A stretch of DNA of 64,000 bases from Puniceicoccales bacterium Verruco_01 (GTDB lineage: Bacteria; Verrucomicrobiota; Verrucomicrobiia; Opitutales; Oceanipulchritudinaceae), in the NCBI GenBank assembly GCA_001604565.1, contig LVBV01000031.1, positions 62,001-126,000 of the forward strand, read 5' to 3'. The translations under genes and the position numbers were made by a program. This document shows positions 37,501 to 47,256 of this stretch, piece by piece (within the stretch, counting starts at the first letter, position 1; every line of letters begins with the position of its first letter). The notes beneath the pieces were generated by a model that was given only the letters and a program-made list of their open reading frames with translations, was not told the DNA's origin and did not search any database.

Positions 37501-38437
37501 TGTCCATCACCTCGGGAATCTCCCCGTAGATGAGCCCCATTTCGCTGCGGCTCTTCATGTAGAATTCCTGCCGCGAAAAGCGGAAGCGGTTCTCGTCGAT
37601 GAGGCGCGAGCCCGTCTGGACGCAGAGCATCGCGTCGTGCGGGTCGGCGTCCGTCTTCATCACGTAGTGGATGTCGTTCGTGCAGACGCAGCGCAGGCCG
37701 AACTCCTTGGCGATCTTGAGGATATCGCGGTCCACGGTGATCTGCTGCTCAAGGCCGTGGTTCATGAGCTCCGCGAAGTACCTCTCCCTGCCGAAGATGT
37801 CGATGAAGCGGCTGATCCAGCGGCGCGCGCCGTCCCAATCCCCGCGCAAAAGGTGCTGCGGGACGACCCCCTGCAAACAGCCGGTCAGCCCGATCAGGCC
37901 CTTGGAATACTTCGCGAGCGTCTCAATGTCGATCCGTGGCTTGTAGTAATAGCCCTTCGTGTGCGCCAGCGACACGATCTTCGAGAGGTTCTGGTACCCC
38001 TCGAAGTTCTCCGCCATCACCCCCATGTGGAAGGTCTTGAACTTGAGCGAGTCCGCCACTTCGTCGGACTCCTCATTCTCCGCGCTCTTCCCGCGCCTCT
38101 GCGGGTGCTCGGTCATCGGGTGGTCGATCACCAGGTACAGCTCGCACCCCAGGATCGGCTTCACCGCGCCGTGGAGCTCCTTGTCCGCGCGCTTGTAGAA
38201 GTCCGCAAGGCCGAAGAGGTTCCCGTGGTCGGTCAGGGCGAGAGCCGGCATGTTGAGCGCCTTCGCGCGCGCGAGCAGTTTGCCCACCCGGGCGCAGCCG
38301 TCCAAGAGGCTGTAGTCCGAATGCGTGTGCAGGTGCACAAATGGCTTCTCCTGCGGGACTTCCGGCAGCGGCGCGGGGGCGATTTCCGGCGCGGCGCCCG
38401 CGGGCGACTTCGGGGCTTCTTCCATCGCCGGAATCAT
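34511..38437 (-). CDS. dnaE: DNA polymerase III subunit alpha
   Basis: A 1308-residue replicative polymerase of the DnaE1 type. The PHP domain opens with HLHTHSDYSLLDG at about residues 35-47 and ALTDHGNLFG. The palm contains GRGSGAGSVVAY and the catalytic PDFDVDFC aspartates. The fingers follow, then LYRPGPMDLIP, the helix-hairpin-helix and OB-fold regions (SIEGTVSRRDGESQLVAESV) and a C-terminal basic tail. It is longer than the E. coli enzyme (1160), partly from an extra Ala/Pro-rich N-terminus. The ATG at 38437 has AGG five bases upstream; ATG 38425 is an alternative. Confidence 0.96.
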   Translation of the reverse strand: MIPAMEEAPKSPAGAAPEIAPAPLPEVPQEKPFVHLHTHSDYSLLDGCARVGKLLARAKALNMPALALTDHGNLFGLADFYKRADKELHGAVKPILGCELYLVIDHPMTEHPQRRGKSAENEESDEVADSLKFKTFHMGVMAENFEGYQNLSKIVSLAHTKGYYYKPRIDIETLAKYSKGLIGLTGCLQGVVPQHLLRGDWDGARRWISRFIDIFGRERYFAELMNHGLEQQITVDRDILKIAKEFGLRCVCTNDIHYVMKTDADPHDAMLCVQTGSRLIDENRFRFSRQEFYMKSRSEMGLIYGEIPEVMDNTLAVAEMCNVLLPFGANHYPVFTLPAGFTPKNQAKMDALMERYTTLKHKLQEAAGKKPDFSFKPAEMANIREKGSMLFDICVAGLAERYGVDYFHPEAYVPKAGQQADFAPMICDRLDYEFSIIAGTGFSDYFLIVHDFIDWARKNGISVGPGRGSGAGSVVAYCVHITDIDPIRFGLLFERFLNPERVSPPDFDVDFCMRRRDEVVEYVRRKYGEECVSNIITFGTFGAKAVVRDMARVMDVPFTESNRIAKMVPDDIHITLDKAIEKSAELASEVRSSATAQKMIERGRVLEGMVRNTGKHACGIIIGDRPLVEFVPMTMQEGALTTQYPKEPVEELGLLKMDFLGLKNLTVIADAEKMIRATADPKFDISKISFEDQKTFDLLNSGKTVGVFQLESGGMQSLCRQFRISSIDEIVALIALYRPGPMDLIPTYIAGKNDPRTIKYAHPLLEPVCRETYGIMVYQEQVMEAARKIAGYTLGGADILRRAMGKKKVEVMAAEKAKFVKGAWETNQIPQEKAEEIFALLEKFAGYGFNKSHSAAYAVLSFRTAYLKAHYPVQYMSALLGCELGNADKLKDFISEAVAMGITVAGPDVNRSDESFTPLPRDNTILFGLGAIKGVGEGAAKAIREERTANGPFRDFHDFARRVDARAVNRRVLEALVKTGAFDRLGQDRGTLLAGLDIVMKNVARDAEEKARGQGSLFDFFGSEEPASLGGAGPVLNVVEMPSSEKLQYEKELLGFYVSGHPMNRFKGLSEGLDTFSGEEFLHVPDRTEFRLTGVILSMAKKITKKDNRAWAILMVGTREATYQVNLYPEAYARKMDPFSERLEAWKKANDAGDAEYLESHREPKNPIEAGTLVSIEGTVSRRDGESQLVAESVNDLEKSVEELVSKVTWVIEPGPRAKDFLNRLHEIVLPHFGSTIVEAGFLVGENQIAVAEIASSLCWRVTADDFSELLKHPACLDAIVEAKPVQKREVDYRKRAMERAARQQQAG

Positions 38438-38559
38438 CGCAGCCTGTTCCCCACCGCGCAAGCACGGCTTCTTCACAATGCCCCGCGCCACTTGACAGCC
38501 GGTAGGCAAAGTGCAAACATCCCGCCATTCTGATATTCGTTTATTCGGCTCAGAATCCC

Positions 38560-40128
38560 ATGACCCTCCCACACCTCCTTGTCGCGGCATCGCGCACCAC
38601 CTGGCCTGCCGTCGCATTCTCCAGCCTTGTCTCCTCCCCGCTCCTGGGCGGCGACGGCTCTTTCGACAGCCCCTGGCTGAACGGCGAAGTCACGGCCACG
38701 ACGCTCGACAGCGGCACGATGGAGGCGACCTCCTTCAACCTCATCAACTCGCCCGAGGGCACCTTCCTGAGCGACATGGTCGTGCGCGTCGGCCTGCTTT
38801 CCTCGCGCAACATCCTAACCGTCGATTCGGGCGCGTATGTGGACAGCACCTCCTGCACGGTGGGCTTCGGCAGCAAGGACGATCCCTCCGCCGGAGGACG
38901 CAATTCCGTGATGATTCAGGGCAAGGGAGCGGGCGACATCGCCACGCGCTGGGACTGCGACGGCGGCTTCACCGTGGGGTATTACGGCAGCCGGAACCTC
39001 CTGCGCGTTTCCAGCGGGGCGGCGATCTCGGGAACCAGTCTTTACGTCGGGCAGTCCGCCGGAGCCGAGGCCAACGAATTCCAGATCGCCAACAAGGGAT
39101 CGACGGCCTCCTTCAGCGGGAACATCGCCGTGGGCTCCTTCGGGGCGGACAACGCGATGACGGTTGTGGACGGCGCCAAGGTGACCTGCCAGTCGATTTC
39201 CTTCGGCGGGACGGAAGGGCCGGGATACGGCGACTTCGGGAACTGCACGCTCGTCGCGAGGGGAACCCTCTCCGTCTGGGGAACGGGCAGCACGCTCAAC
39301 GTCGTCGGCGGCACGAAGCTTTCCGTGGGGGATGATTCCGGCCAGTTTTCCGCCATCGGCGACACGACGCAGAACTCCGGCAACGTCGTCTCGGCAGCCA
39401 ATCCGGCAACCGAAATCCGTTTTCTCGACAACCTGCTTCTCGGCGGGGTCGACGACCACGGCAACATCGGCACGGGGAACCGGCTGGAGATTTCCGACGG
39501 CGCGTTGATCCTCGTGGGCAATTCGTCCGACGACTCCCTCACCCTGCGCGCCGGCAACTTCATCCGCCTTCACGGAGGGTTTCTGGCCCTCTATGGCGAC
39601 AAACGCTCCGCCGTCGCCTCCGCGATCGCCGCCGGAAACTTCCAGATTTACATCGAGGGCACCTGGGGCACCGCCGGTGCGGAATCCCTCCACGTCGCTT
39701 ATTTTGACAACACCTCGCCCACTGCGAATGGCGAGGGCCTGACGGAGACCGGGCACGAGGGCCTCTCCGGCTACACGGTGGTGAGCGACGCGGCGATGCC
39801 CCTTGTCTGGGCCAACGCGGTCGCCTCAAGCGGCGGTTGGTACTCTTCCTACTGGTATGGAGCGTTTTACACGGTTCCGGCCAGCTTCGACGGCTGGATC
39901 TGGCACGCGGCGCACGGCTGGCAGTGGGTGTATGACAATGGCGACGGTTCCGTGGTCCTCTGGGATTGTGCCTCGGGGACGTGGTGTTACGTGAACCGGA
40001 GCTGGTACCCGGCGCTGTACAACTATGCCGACGGCAAGTGGTATTACTACCTGCGCGGCTCCGCGCCGGATCGCGTCTTCTGGAACTGGGAGAGCGGCGG
40101 CGAAGTCGTCGAAAACCCGGGAGAGTGA
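38560..40128 (+). CDS. Passenger-like surface protein with Trp-rich C-terminus
   Basis: A 522-residue probably exported protein. The N-terminus is weakly hydrophobic (LLVAASRTTWPAVAFSSLV) and may be a signal. Residues 30-380 show repeated autotransporter-passenger-like strands of the N-x-L-x-V-x-x-GA type (SRNILTVDSGAYV, SRNLLRVSSGAAI, DNAMTVVDGAKV). The last 120 residues are rich in Trp and Tyr (GWIWHAAHGWQWVYDNGDGS, WYPALYNYADGKWYYYL), a domain often seen at the C-terminus of secreted verrucomicrobial proteins. There is no beta-barrel translocator. It probably acts at the cell surface; ligand unknown. Confidence 0.72.
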   Translation: MTLPHLLVAASRTTWPAVAFSSLVSSPLLGGDGSFDSPWLNGEVTATTLDSGTMEATSFNLINSPEGTFLSDMVVRVGLLSSRNILTVDSGAYVDSTSCTVGFGSKDDPSAGGRNSVMIQGKGAGDIATRWDCDGGFTVGYYGSRNLLRVSSGAAISGTSLYVGQSAGAEANEFQIANKGSTASFSGNIAVGSFGADNAMTVVDGAKVTCQSISFGGTEGPGYGDFGNCTLVARGTLSVWGTGSTLNVVGGTKLSVGDDSGQFSAIGDTTQNSGNVVSAANPATEIRFLDNLLLGGVDDHGNIGTGNRLEISDGALILVGNSSDDSLTLRAGNFIRLHGGFLALYGDKRSAVASAIAAGNFQIYIEGTWGTAGAESLHVAYFDNTSPTANGEGLTETGHEGLSGYTVVSDAAMPLVWANAVASSGGWYSSYWYGAFYTVPASFDGWIWHAAHGWQWVYDNGDGSVVLWDCASGTWCYVNRSWYPALYNYADGKWYYYLRGSAPDRVFWNWESGGEVVENPGE

Positions 40129-40144
40129 CGAACTCCGGCCCGGA

Positions 40145-40471
40145 TCACTGCCGACCGGCCTGCTCCATGTGCGGCCCACGCTCCGGCCCGCCCTCGTCGT
40201 CGCCAATCGCCGCGAAGGCGATGAGCGCCACGGCGGCGACGATCGCGATCCAGCTGCGGCGCAGCTTCAGATACGAGGCGATCTGCCGGAAGTTGACGAT
40301 GAAGTGAACAAGGCCCGCAACGACGAAGAGAATGCCCAGGATTTCGTGAATCTCCCGGATCGTCCCGCTGTGGACGCGGAAGAACATGAGAAGTCCCGTG
40401 GCGGAAATCGCGAGAAAGGCGATGGTGAGAAACGGGGAAAGAACGGTTTTGATGGAGGTTGGAATCTTCAT
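40145..40471 (-). CDS. DUF4405-like membrane protein
   Basis: A 108-residue membrane protein with three helices (about 9-30, 42-62 and 71-88). The spacing of histidines (RVHSGTIREIHEILGILFVVAGLVHFIVN) resembles DUF4405, a cytochrome b561-like fold, so heme binding is possible. The start is ATG 40471. The gene stands alone between leuB and the surface protein. The charged C-terminal tail (GDDEGGPERGPHMEQ) is unusual. Confidence 0.78.
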   Translation of the reverse strand: MKIPTSIKTVLSPFLTIAFLAISATGLLMFFRVHSGTIREIHEILGILFVVAGLVHFIVNFRQIASYLKLRRSWIAIVAAVALIAFAAIGDDEGGPERGPHMEQAGRQ

Positions 40472-40530
40472 TGACAAGTTTTGATCTGCACCGATCAGAC
40501 CCAACTCCCAATAACCGGTTGCGAAAATGA

Positions 40531-40563
40531 TGACCGCCGGAAGGAATCTCCCTCCGGCGGTCA
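40531..40563. terminator. Hairpin downstream of leuB
   Basis: Strong inverted repeat TGACCGCCGGAGG-type (40531-40544 with 40551-40563, one bulge). It lies 20 bases beyond the leuB stop. Runs of A and T are short on both sides, so it may terminate weakly in both directions. Confidence 0.55.
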
Positions 40564-40582
40564 AAAGGACTGACGAGAACAA

Positions 40583-41683
40583 CTACAGGCGCTCCGCGAT
40601 GGCGGCGGCCATTTCCGCCGTGCCGACGCTCTTTCCGCCGAAGGCGATGTCGCCCGTGCGGGTGCCGGAAGCGACCGCGTCCTTCACCGCCTTCTCGATG
40701 GCGGCTGCGGCCCCGGTCAGGCCGAAGCTGTGGCGCAGCATGAGGGCGGAGGAAAGGATCTGTGCACAGGGATTGGCGATGCCCTTGCCCGCGATGTCCG
40801 GGGCGCTGCCGCCAGCGGGCTCATAGAGGCCGAAACGCTTGCCGTGGCTGTTGATGCCGAGTCCCAGCGAGGCGCTCGCCATCATGCCGAGGGAGCCGCA
40901 GACAACGCTCATTTCGTCGGACAAAATGTCGCCGAACATGTTCTCGGTGAAGAGCACGTCGAACTGGTTCGGGTCGCGCACAAGCTGCATCGCGGCGTTA
41001 TCCACGTAGAGGTGGTTCAGGGCGATGTCCGGGGCGTGCTTGGCAAAGTAGGCCGTCACGGTCTTCCGCCAGAGGACGGAGGTTTCCAGCACGTTCGCCT
41101 TGTCCACACTCGTCACCTTTTTGGAGCGCGCGCGCGCCGTGTCGATCGCCACCTGCGCGATGCGCTCGATCTCGCTTGTCTTGTACACCATCGTGTCGTG
41201 AGACTCGGTCTGGCCGTCGTCGAGGATGCGCGTCGCCTTCTCGCCAAAGTAGATGCCGCCCGTGAGCTCGCGGATGCACACGATGTCGATCCCATTGGGG
41301 ATGCGCTCGCGGCGCAGCGGCGAGGCGTCCGCGATCTCCGCGTACAGGAGGCCGGGGCGCACGTTCGCAAAGAGGCTGAATTTCTTGCGCAGGGGCAGGA
41401 GCGCGCCGCGCTCGGGCTGCTCGTTCGGGGGCAGTTTCTCCCACTTCGGGCCGCCGACCGAGCCGAACAAAATGGCGTCACTCTGCTTGCAGAGCTCCAC
41501 CGTGGAATCCGGCAGCGCCTTGCCGTGGTTGTCGATCCCGGCTCCGCCGACATCCGCCCAGGCGTACTCCATCGCGAAGTCGAACTTCTTCGCCGCGACG
41601 CCGAGCACGTCGATCGCCACCTTCATCACCTCCGGGCCGATTCCGTCGCCCGGCAACACCGCAAATTTGATCTTCGTAGTCAT
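40583..41683 (-). CDS. leuB: 3-isopropylmalate dehydrogenase
   Basis: A 366-residue NAD-dependent enzyme of leucine synthesis. It oxidises 3-isopropylmalate to 2-isopropyl-3-oxosuccinate. The N-terminal [13 protein letters not shown], the substrate arginines in [26 protein letters not shown], the metal-binding [10 protein letters not shown] and the C-terminal [17 protein letters not shown] are all intact. The start is ATG 41683. No other leu gene is adjacent. Length is normal. Confidence 0.96.
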   Translation of the reverse strand: MTTKIKFAVLPGDGIGPEVMKVAIDVLGVAAKKFDFAMEYAWADVGGAGIDNHGKALPDSTVELCKQSDAILFGSVGGPKWEKLPPNEQPERGALLPLRKKFSLFANVRPGLLYAEIADASPLRRERIPNGIDIVCIRELTGGIYFGEKATRILDDGQTESHDTMVYKTSEIERIAQVAIDTARARSKKVTSVDKANVLETSVLWRKTVTAYFAKHAPDIALNHLYVDNAAMQLVRDPNQFDVLFTENMFGDILSDEMSVVCGSLGMMASASLGLGINSHGKRFGLYEPAGGSAPDIAGKGIANPCAQILSSALMLRHSFGLTGAAAAIEKAVKDAVASGTRTGDIAFGGKSVGTAEMAAAIAERL

Positions 41684-41824
41684 CGTGAAGGGCGGAGAAT
41701 GACACAGCGGTGCGCTTCTTCGCAACAGCGGAATTCGCCCGCGGCCACCGGAGCGCGAAGCCCGGCAACCTGACGCGCACGATCCGGTCCGCGCCTTCCG
41801 GCCCCGTCCGCGGCGCGGGTACGC

Positions 41825-41855
41825 AAAAAAGCGCGGAGAGAAACCCTCCGCGCCT
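41825..41855 (-). terminator. Terminator of the RRM protein gene
   Basis: Minus-strand stem AGGCGCGGAGG-type (GCGCGGAG with CTCCGCGC) followed by a U-run (AAAAAA on plus at 41825-41830). It lies 26 bases after the stop codon. Confidence 0.85.
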
Positions 41856-41880
41856 TGAAATGGGTGATGACCCGATAGGA

Positions 41881-42315
41881 CTAGTAGCCGCCCTCGGAAT
41901 CGCCGAAGTCACGACGGCCACCGCCGCCGGGACCGCCGCGTCCGCGACCACCGAAATCACGGCCACGGCCACCGCCGAAGCCGCCGCCACGGGGACCGCC
42001 GCCGAAGCCGCCACGGGGCGCGCTCGGGCCGAAGTCACGACGCGGAGGACGAGGGCCGGTGCGCTCTTCACGGGCGCGGGCCTCGTTCACAGTGAGAGGA
42101 CGACCGGCAAATTCCTTGCCGTTGAGGTCCACCAGGGCCTTCTTGGCCGCTTCGTCATCCTCGAAGGTGACGAACGCGAAACCGCGGGGACGGCCCGTTT
42201 CCCTGTCCTTGGGCATGAAGACTTCCTGAATCGCACCATAGGGGGCGAGGAAATCCTGCAACTCTTGCTCGGTAGCCTGGAAGTTCAGGTTACCCACGAA
42301 TATCTTTGTGCTCAT
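41881..42315 (-). CDS. RRM-domain glycine-rich RNA-binding protein
   Basis: A 144-residue RNA-binding protein. One RRM occupies residues 1-82, with RNP2 KIFVGNL at 4-10 and RNP1 RGFAFVTF at about 44-51. A Gly/Arg-rich tail (RGG-type repeats) extends to residue 144. Proteins of this layout occur in cyanobacteria, bacteroidetes and verrucomicrobia and are often cold-induced RNA chaperones. It is monocistronic with a terminator and a long leader. Confidence 0.93.
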   Translation of the reverse strand: MSTKIFVGNLNFQATEQELQDFLAPYGAIQEVFMPKDRETGRPRGFAFVTFEDDEAAKKALVDLNGKEFAGRPLTVNEARAREERTGPRPPRRDFGPSAPRGGFGGGPRGGGFGGGRGRDFGGRGRGGPGGGGRRDFGDSEGGY

Positions 42316-43642
<1,327 letters not shown>

Positions 43643-43660
43643 CCGGCGGCTGGAAAAGGC

Positions 43661-43683
43661 CCCGGTGAGCGCCCGGGATTTTT
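43661..43683 (+). terminator. Probable terminator of obg
   Basis: Stem CCCGG/CCGGG with a 7-base loop followed by ATTTTT, 18 bases after the obg stop. The stem is short but well placed. Confidence 0.5.
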
Positions 43684-43849
43684 GAGAAGCCTGTCGGGCC
43701 CGGCCCCACGCGAAACGAACGCCTCAAGAGGGGAAACGAACCGGAAACAATCGCAACGACCGGCAAAAAGGGGCCGCGGGAAAGCGGCTTCAAATCCTGA
43801 CAACGCTTCTTGCACTCGGTGCGGCTCGGGCCTAACCTGCGTCACAGCA

Positions 43850-44344
43850 ATGGACTTCGACCGATCGCTGTTCATCCGTGGCAACAGGGCGATGGGGCTG
43901 GCTCTTGTCCAGGCGGGGCTTGTTTCGCAGCAGAACCTCGACCAGGCGAACGCCCGCCTCATCGACTGTCTTCGTTCCGGCGCTCTCAAGGGAGCCGGAA
44001 TCCTGCCGATTCTGACCCATGAGATGAACGCCCTGCCGGAAAACTTTCTCTTGCAGCATCAGGCCGCGCAGATGGGCATCGGCCTCATTGACCTAGGTTC
44101 CTATCAGGTGCGCACCCCTCCCGGCACGGACGCCGCGATGTGCTGGGCCACATGGACGCTGCCGATCGACGAGCGGGAAGGCATCCGTTTCCTTGCCAGT
44201 GCCTACTATCTTTCCCAGCCGGTGCGCGAAGCGTGGGAGACTCTTTGCGGCGGACCGGTCGTCTGGTATGCCGCCAGCCTTGAAACCCTGATCGCCGCGA
44301 TCGAAAAGATGGAAGGCTCGCCGACGACGGCTGAAGCGAAATGA
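43850..44344 (+). CDS. MshEN/GspE-N-like domain protein
   Basis: A 164-residue soluble protein. Residues 12-65 (MGLALVQAGLVSQQNLDQAN, ALKGAGILPILTHEMNALPE) resemble the N-terminal helical domain of type II/IV secretion ATPases (GspE_N/MshEN), some of which bind cyclic di-GMP. The middle (MGIGLIDLGSYQVRTPPGTD) matches the Y-x-L-DL part of that domain. No ATPase follows. It overlaps the next gene (a receiver/NtrC-like protein) by 4 bases, so the two are probably functionally linked. The assignment is tentative. Confidence 0.65.
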   Translation: MDFDRSLFIRGNRAMGLALVQAGLVSQQNLDQANARLIDCLRSGALKGAGILPILTHEMNALPENFLLQHQAAQMGIGLIDLGSYQVRTPPGTDAAMCWATWTLPIDEREGIRFLASAYYLSQPVREAWETLCGGPVVWYAASLETLIAAIEKMEGSPTTAEAK

Positions 44345-45639
44345 CGCAGCACAACATCCTGATCGTGGATGACGACCCGATCTTCAGCAGCCTGCTCGGC
44401 GACGTGTTCAAGCAGGCCGGTTATGCTGTGGAAAGCGCCTCCAGCGCCGACGCCGCACTGGAAACGCTCAAGGCGGGCACCGCCTTCGACCTCGTCGTGA
44501 CCGATCAGCGCATGCCTGGCACAACCGGCACGGAATTCGTCAAGAAGCTCCTGCAACTGCGTCCCGGCCTGCCCGTCGTGATGGTGAGCGGCTTCCTCAA
44601 GAGCGAGGATATCCGCCAGCTGATCCGCGACGGCATCGGCGGAGTCTTCATCAAACCGCTGAACATTTTCCAGCTCCTCAAACGCGCCGCCCTGCTGATC
44701 GAAAAAAGCCACGCGGGCGCCACCCGAGACGAAAAAAGGGACGACGCCGACGAGGCAGCGGAGGACGATTCACAGCTCCGATTGCTGCGCGGAGCCCGCG
44801 GCGCGGCGGCCACGCGCTTCTTCCGGCAGATGGAGGGGCTGCGCGGCGTTTCGAGCAACCTTGTGGCCGTCGGCGCCCCGGGCACGGATTTCGACGCCCT
44901 CGCGCACGATCTGGCAGACCCGCAGCTGGACACGGTCTTCCCTCTGCGCCCGTCGGATCTGGACGATCCAGAACTTCTGGCCTCGCGCATGGGCGGGCTG
45001 GCCACGCGCTCGCCGGGCCGGTTGATGCTGGTTCTCGACCGCATCGGGGAACTCACGCCGGAGCGGACCGAAACGGTCTTTGCCATCAGCCGCTGCGCGG
45101 CGCCCTTCGACCGTACCGGTCTTTCCACGCGTTTTCTCTTCTGCCTGGATTCCGACCCCGACGAGCTTTTCAGCGCGGGCAGGCTGGATGAAAACCTCTA
45201 TCTCTTCATGGGGACGATGGAACTCAAGGTCCCCGCCCTTGCGGAGATGACCGAGGACATCCCGGCGATCTCGCAGGCTATGCTGGACCGCGCGCCGGGG
45301 GCCCGCTGCCTGCTTTCCGACGCCGCGGCGGAAGCCCTCAAGACGCTGGACTGGAGCGGGGGGATATTGCGGCTGCAAAGCGTGCTTGCGGACGCCGCCG
45401 CCGCCACCGAAGGGGCGACGATCGACGCGGAGACGATCCGGCTCGCCCACGGGGGTGCGCTTTCCGTCGCCGAGGCCGCGCAGGTTTCGGACCTGAGGGA
45501 ATATCTCGCCGCCGAGGCCGGGGAATACGTCCTAGCCATGTCCGCCCTTCTTGGAGACCTTCCCCGTGTCGCCACCGCCCTGGGCCTGACGGCGGAGAGC
45601 ACCCGGCAGCTGATCGCCCGGGTCGGAAAAAAGAATTGA
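44341..45639 (+). CDS. Response regulator with degenerate NtrC-type domain (copy 1)
   Basis: A 432-residue protein. The receiver domain (residues 1-125) is intact with Asp55 in LVVTDQRMPG and Lys in FIKPL. The rest follows the NtrC AAA+ scaffold without its engine: ATRFFRQMEGLR... has no Walker A or GAFTGA loop. The second half is recognisable in RFLFCLDSDPDELFSAGRLDENLY, VPALAEMTEDIPAI and LDWSGGILRLQSVL, and a Fis-like HTH tail ends VATALGLTAESTRQLI. It therefore cannot activate sigma54 in the normal way and may act as a DNA-bound phosphoswitch. Confidence 0.82.
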   Translation: MTQHNILIVDDDPIFSSLLGDVFKQAGYAVESASSADAALETLKAGTAFDLVVTDQRMPGTTGTEFVKKLLQLRPGLPVVMVSGFLKSEDIRQLIRDGIGGVFIKPLNIFQLLKRAALLIEKSHAGATRDEKRDDADEAAEDDSQLRLLRGARGAAATRFFRQMEGLRGVSSNLVAVGAPGTDFDALAHDLADPQLDTVFPLRPSDLDDPELLASRMGGLATRSPGRLMLVLDRIGELTPERTETVFAISRCAAPFDRTGLSTRFLFCLDSDPDELFSAGRLDENLYLFMGTMELKVPALAEMTEDIPAISQAMLDRAPGARCLLSDAAAEALKTLDWSGGILRLQSVLADAAAATEGATIDAETIRLAHGGALSVAEAAQVSDLREYLAAEAGEYVLAMSALLGDLPRVATALGLTAESTRQLIARVGKKN

Positions 45640-45802
45640 GGCTCCCTCGAACAACCGATCCCGTCGCGAGAACGAGGATTTGAGGATGGATGGCAAGGCT
45701 TTGGAAGAAAGCCGTTTTGAATAAAATCCGGCGAACATCCAAGACGCAGCCAGTCGCCGCAGAGACCGTTCGCAGTAGAAATCAAAGGCGTTCGTGGCGG
45801 CC
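45640..45802. repeat. Terminal-inverted-repeat element, copy B
   Basis: A 163-base unit beginning directly after the stop codon of the preceding gene. It shares GATGGATGGCAAGGCT, CGCAGCCAGTCGCCGCA and GACCGTTCGCAG with the copy at 1177-1338, in the same order and orientation. Its terminal inverted repeats are more diverged (about 11 of 17 bases pair), so it seems older. Confidence 0.78.
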
Positions 45803-45875
45803 TTGAGACTCCTGATGCGGAAGGGCTCCCAAATGGATTGCCTGACCGCCACATCCTTCGCATGATGGGGAAACA

Positions 45876-47138
45876 ATGTCCCAGCGACCCGGCGAGATTC
45901 TGGTGATCGACGACGAGGCAGGCTTCGCGGAGCTTATCGGCAACATTCTGCGCGAGGAGGGCTTTGCCGCCGTCACCTTCTCGAAACCCGAGGAGGCCCT
46001 CGCGTGGATCGACTCGCACCGCTGCGAACTGGTGGTGGCCGATTACCAGATGCCCGGTCTTGCCGGCGCGGATTTCATCGCAAAGGTGCGCGAGAACCAT
46101 CCGAACATGCCCTTCGTGATCGTCTCGGGGAACATGAACACCCGCGAGCTGATCGGAGTGGCGAACCTCGGCGTTGCCTCGGTGCTGGAAAAACCTCTGG
46201 ACCGCGAAGCTCTTGTGACCTACGCGGCCCGCTTCTGCGCCCGGACGAAAAAGGCGGCTCACCACGCCACCGCCCACCCGGCGCCGCACGCCGCAGCCGC
46301 CGCACCCGTCGCCGACCCCTACCCCGCCCAAAACTTGCGCTCCGCCCAGACGAGCACCGCGGCGCGCGCGTTTCTCCAAGCGCTCTGGGAGGCCCTCCGC
46401 GGTCATAACGGCGCAACGCTCTCCCTGCCGATCGGCGGCGAACTGGAACTGGTCGTCGCCGACATCGAAGAGTGGTTTTCCCTGCAACCCCCTGCTATCC
46501 GACTCTCGCCGCTCATGATGAATCTGGACACGGCGGCTCTCGGCGACGCGCGGGCCCTCGTGATCGTGGACGGACGCTACTCGGCGGAGGATCTCGGCAA
46601 GGCGGTGAACAAACTGCGGGGGGATCTCGGCGGGACCCTGCCGGTGCTCGTCCTCTGCCGCGCGGACGCCGCCCGGCCCTGCGACGGTCTGCCGCTTGTC
46701 GCCCTGCCGCCACTTTGTGTCCGCGTGGGGGACATCGCCACCTACGCGCGCACGATCTTCGAGAGGGTCGGCTCGACGGTCTGCCTCACGCCCGACGCGG
46801 CGCGCCTGCTTCTCAACTATCCCTGGCCGGGCAACTATTACGAGCTGATGGGCGCCCTTCGCCGCGCCATGCTCGCCGCACCGGAGGAGAAGGTGGACGC
46901 CTCCATTCTTTCCGCTGCGATCTCCTCCGGCCACGGCGCCGCCGCGCCGGATGCCGCCTTCACCACGCTGGAGACCTACCTCGAATCCCGGCAGGCGCAA
47001 TGGTTCGCCGAGCGTCACATCGCGGACATCGCGGGCGCCGCCAGAGCCGCGCAGTTGCCGGAGAGCGCCTTCAACCCCGTCTTCCCGGTCGGAGGCCAGC
47101 GCCTTCTCTTCCCCGGGGTGCTTCATCCGGAACAGTGA
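45876..47138 (+). CDS. Response regulator with degenerate NtrC-type domain (copy 2)
   Basis: A 420-residue paralogue of the gene just upstream. The receiver (residues 1-125) has Asp56 in ELVVADYQMPG. An Ala/Pro/His-rich linker follows. The remainder keeps only the back half of an NtrC-type AAA+ domain: LPPLCVRVGDIATYARTIF and LNYPWPGNYYELMGALRRAM, where normal activators have WPGNVREL. No Walker A, Walker B or GAFTGA is present, and the C-terminal HTH is only vaguely visible. Tandem arrangement with the other degenerate protein suggests a duplicated, repurposed regulator pair. Confidence 0.8.
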   Translation: MSQRPGEILVIDDEAGFAELIGNILREEGFAAVTFSKPEEALAWIDSHRCELVVADYQMPGLAGADFIAKVRENHPNMPFVIVSGNMNTRELIGVANLGVASVLEKPLDREALVTYAARFCARTKKAAHHATAHPAPHAAAAAPVADPYPAQNLRSAQTSTAARAFLQALWEALRGHNGATLSLPIGGELELVVADIEEWFSLQPPAIRLSPLMMNLDTAALGDARALVIVDGRYSAEDLGKAVNKLRGDLGGTLPVLVLCRADAARPCDGLPLVALPPLCVRVGDIATYARTIFERVGSTVCLTPDAARLLLNYPWPGNYYELMGALRRAMLAAPEEKVDASILSAAISSGHGAAAPDAAFTTLETYLESRQAQWFAERHIADIAGAARAAQLPESAFNPVFPVGGQRLLFPGVLHPEQ

Positions 47139-47172
47139 CGGGACCGGGATCGCCCCGCCTCCGGATCAAATG

Positions 47173-47214
47173 TAAAGACCGTTCGCCATAGCAGGATAAC
47201 CATTCGTTGTTCCC
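47173..47214. repeat. Partial third copy of the inverted-repeat element
   Basis: About 40 bases resembling the right end of the repeat: AAAGACCGTTCGC, then a gap, GCAGGATAACCA and TTCGTTGTTC, compared with AAAGACCGTTCGCAGCAGA and GTTGTTC in the full copy. The left part is absent. It lies 34 bases after the copy 2 regulator. Confidence 0.5.
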
Positions 47215-47256
47215 GTGGCGACATCCCCGACCACGCCGGACAGGATGACCGGCGAC

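Noticed and set aside
36152-38533. A 793-codon plus-strand open frame opposite dnaE
   Set aside because: dnaE is unmistakable on the other strand. The antisense product is compositionally biased and matches nothing.
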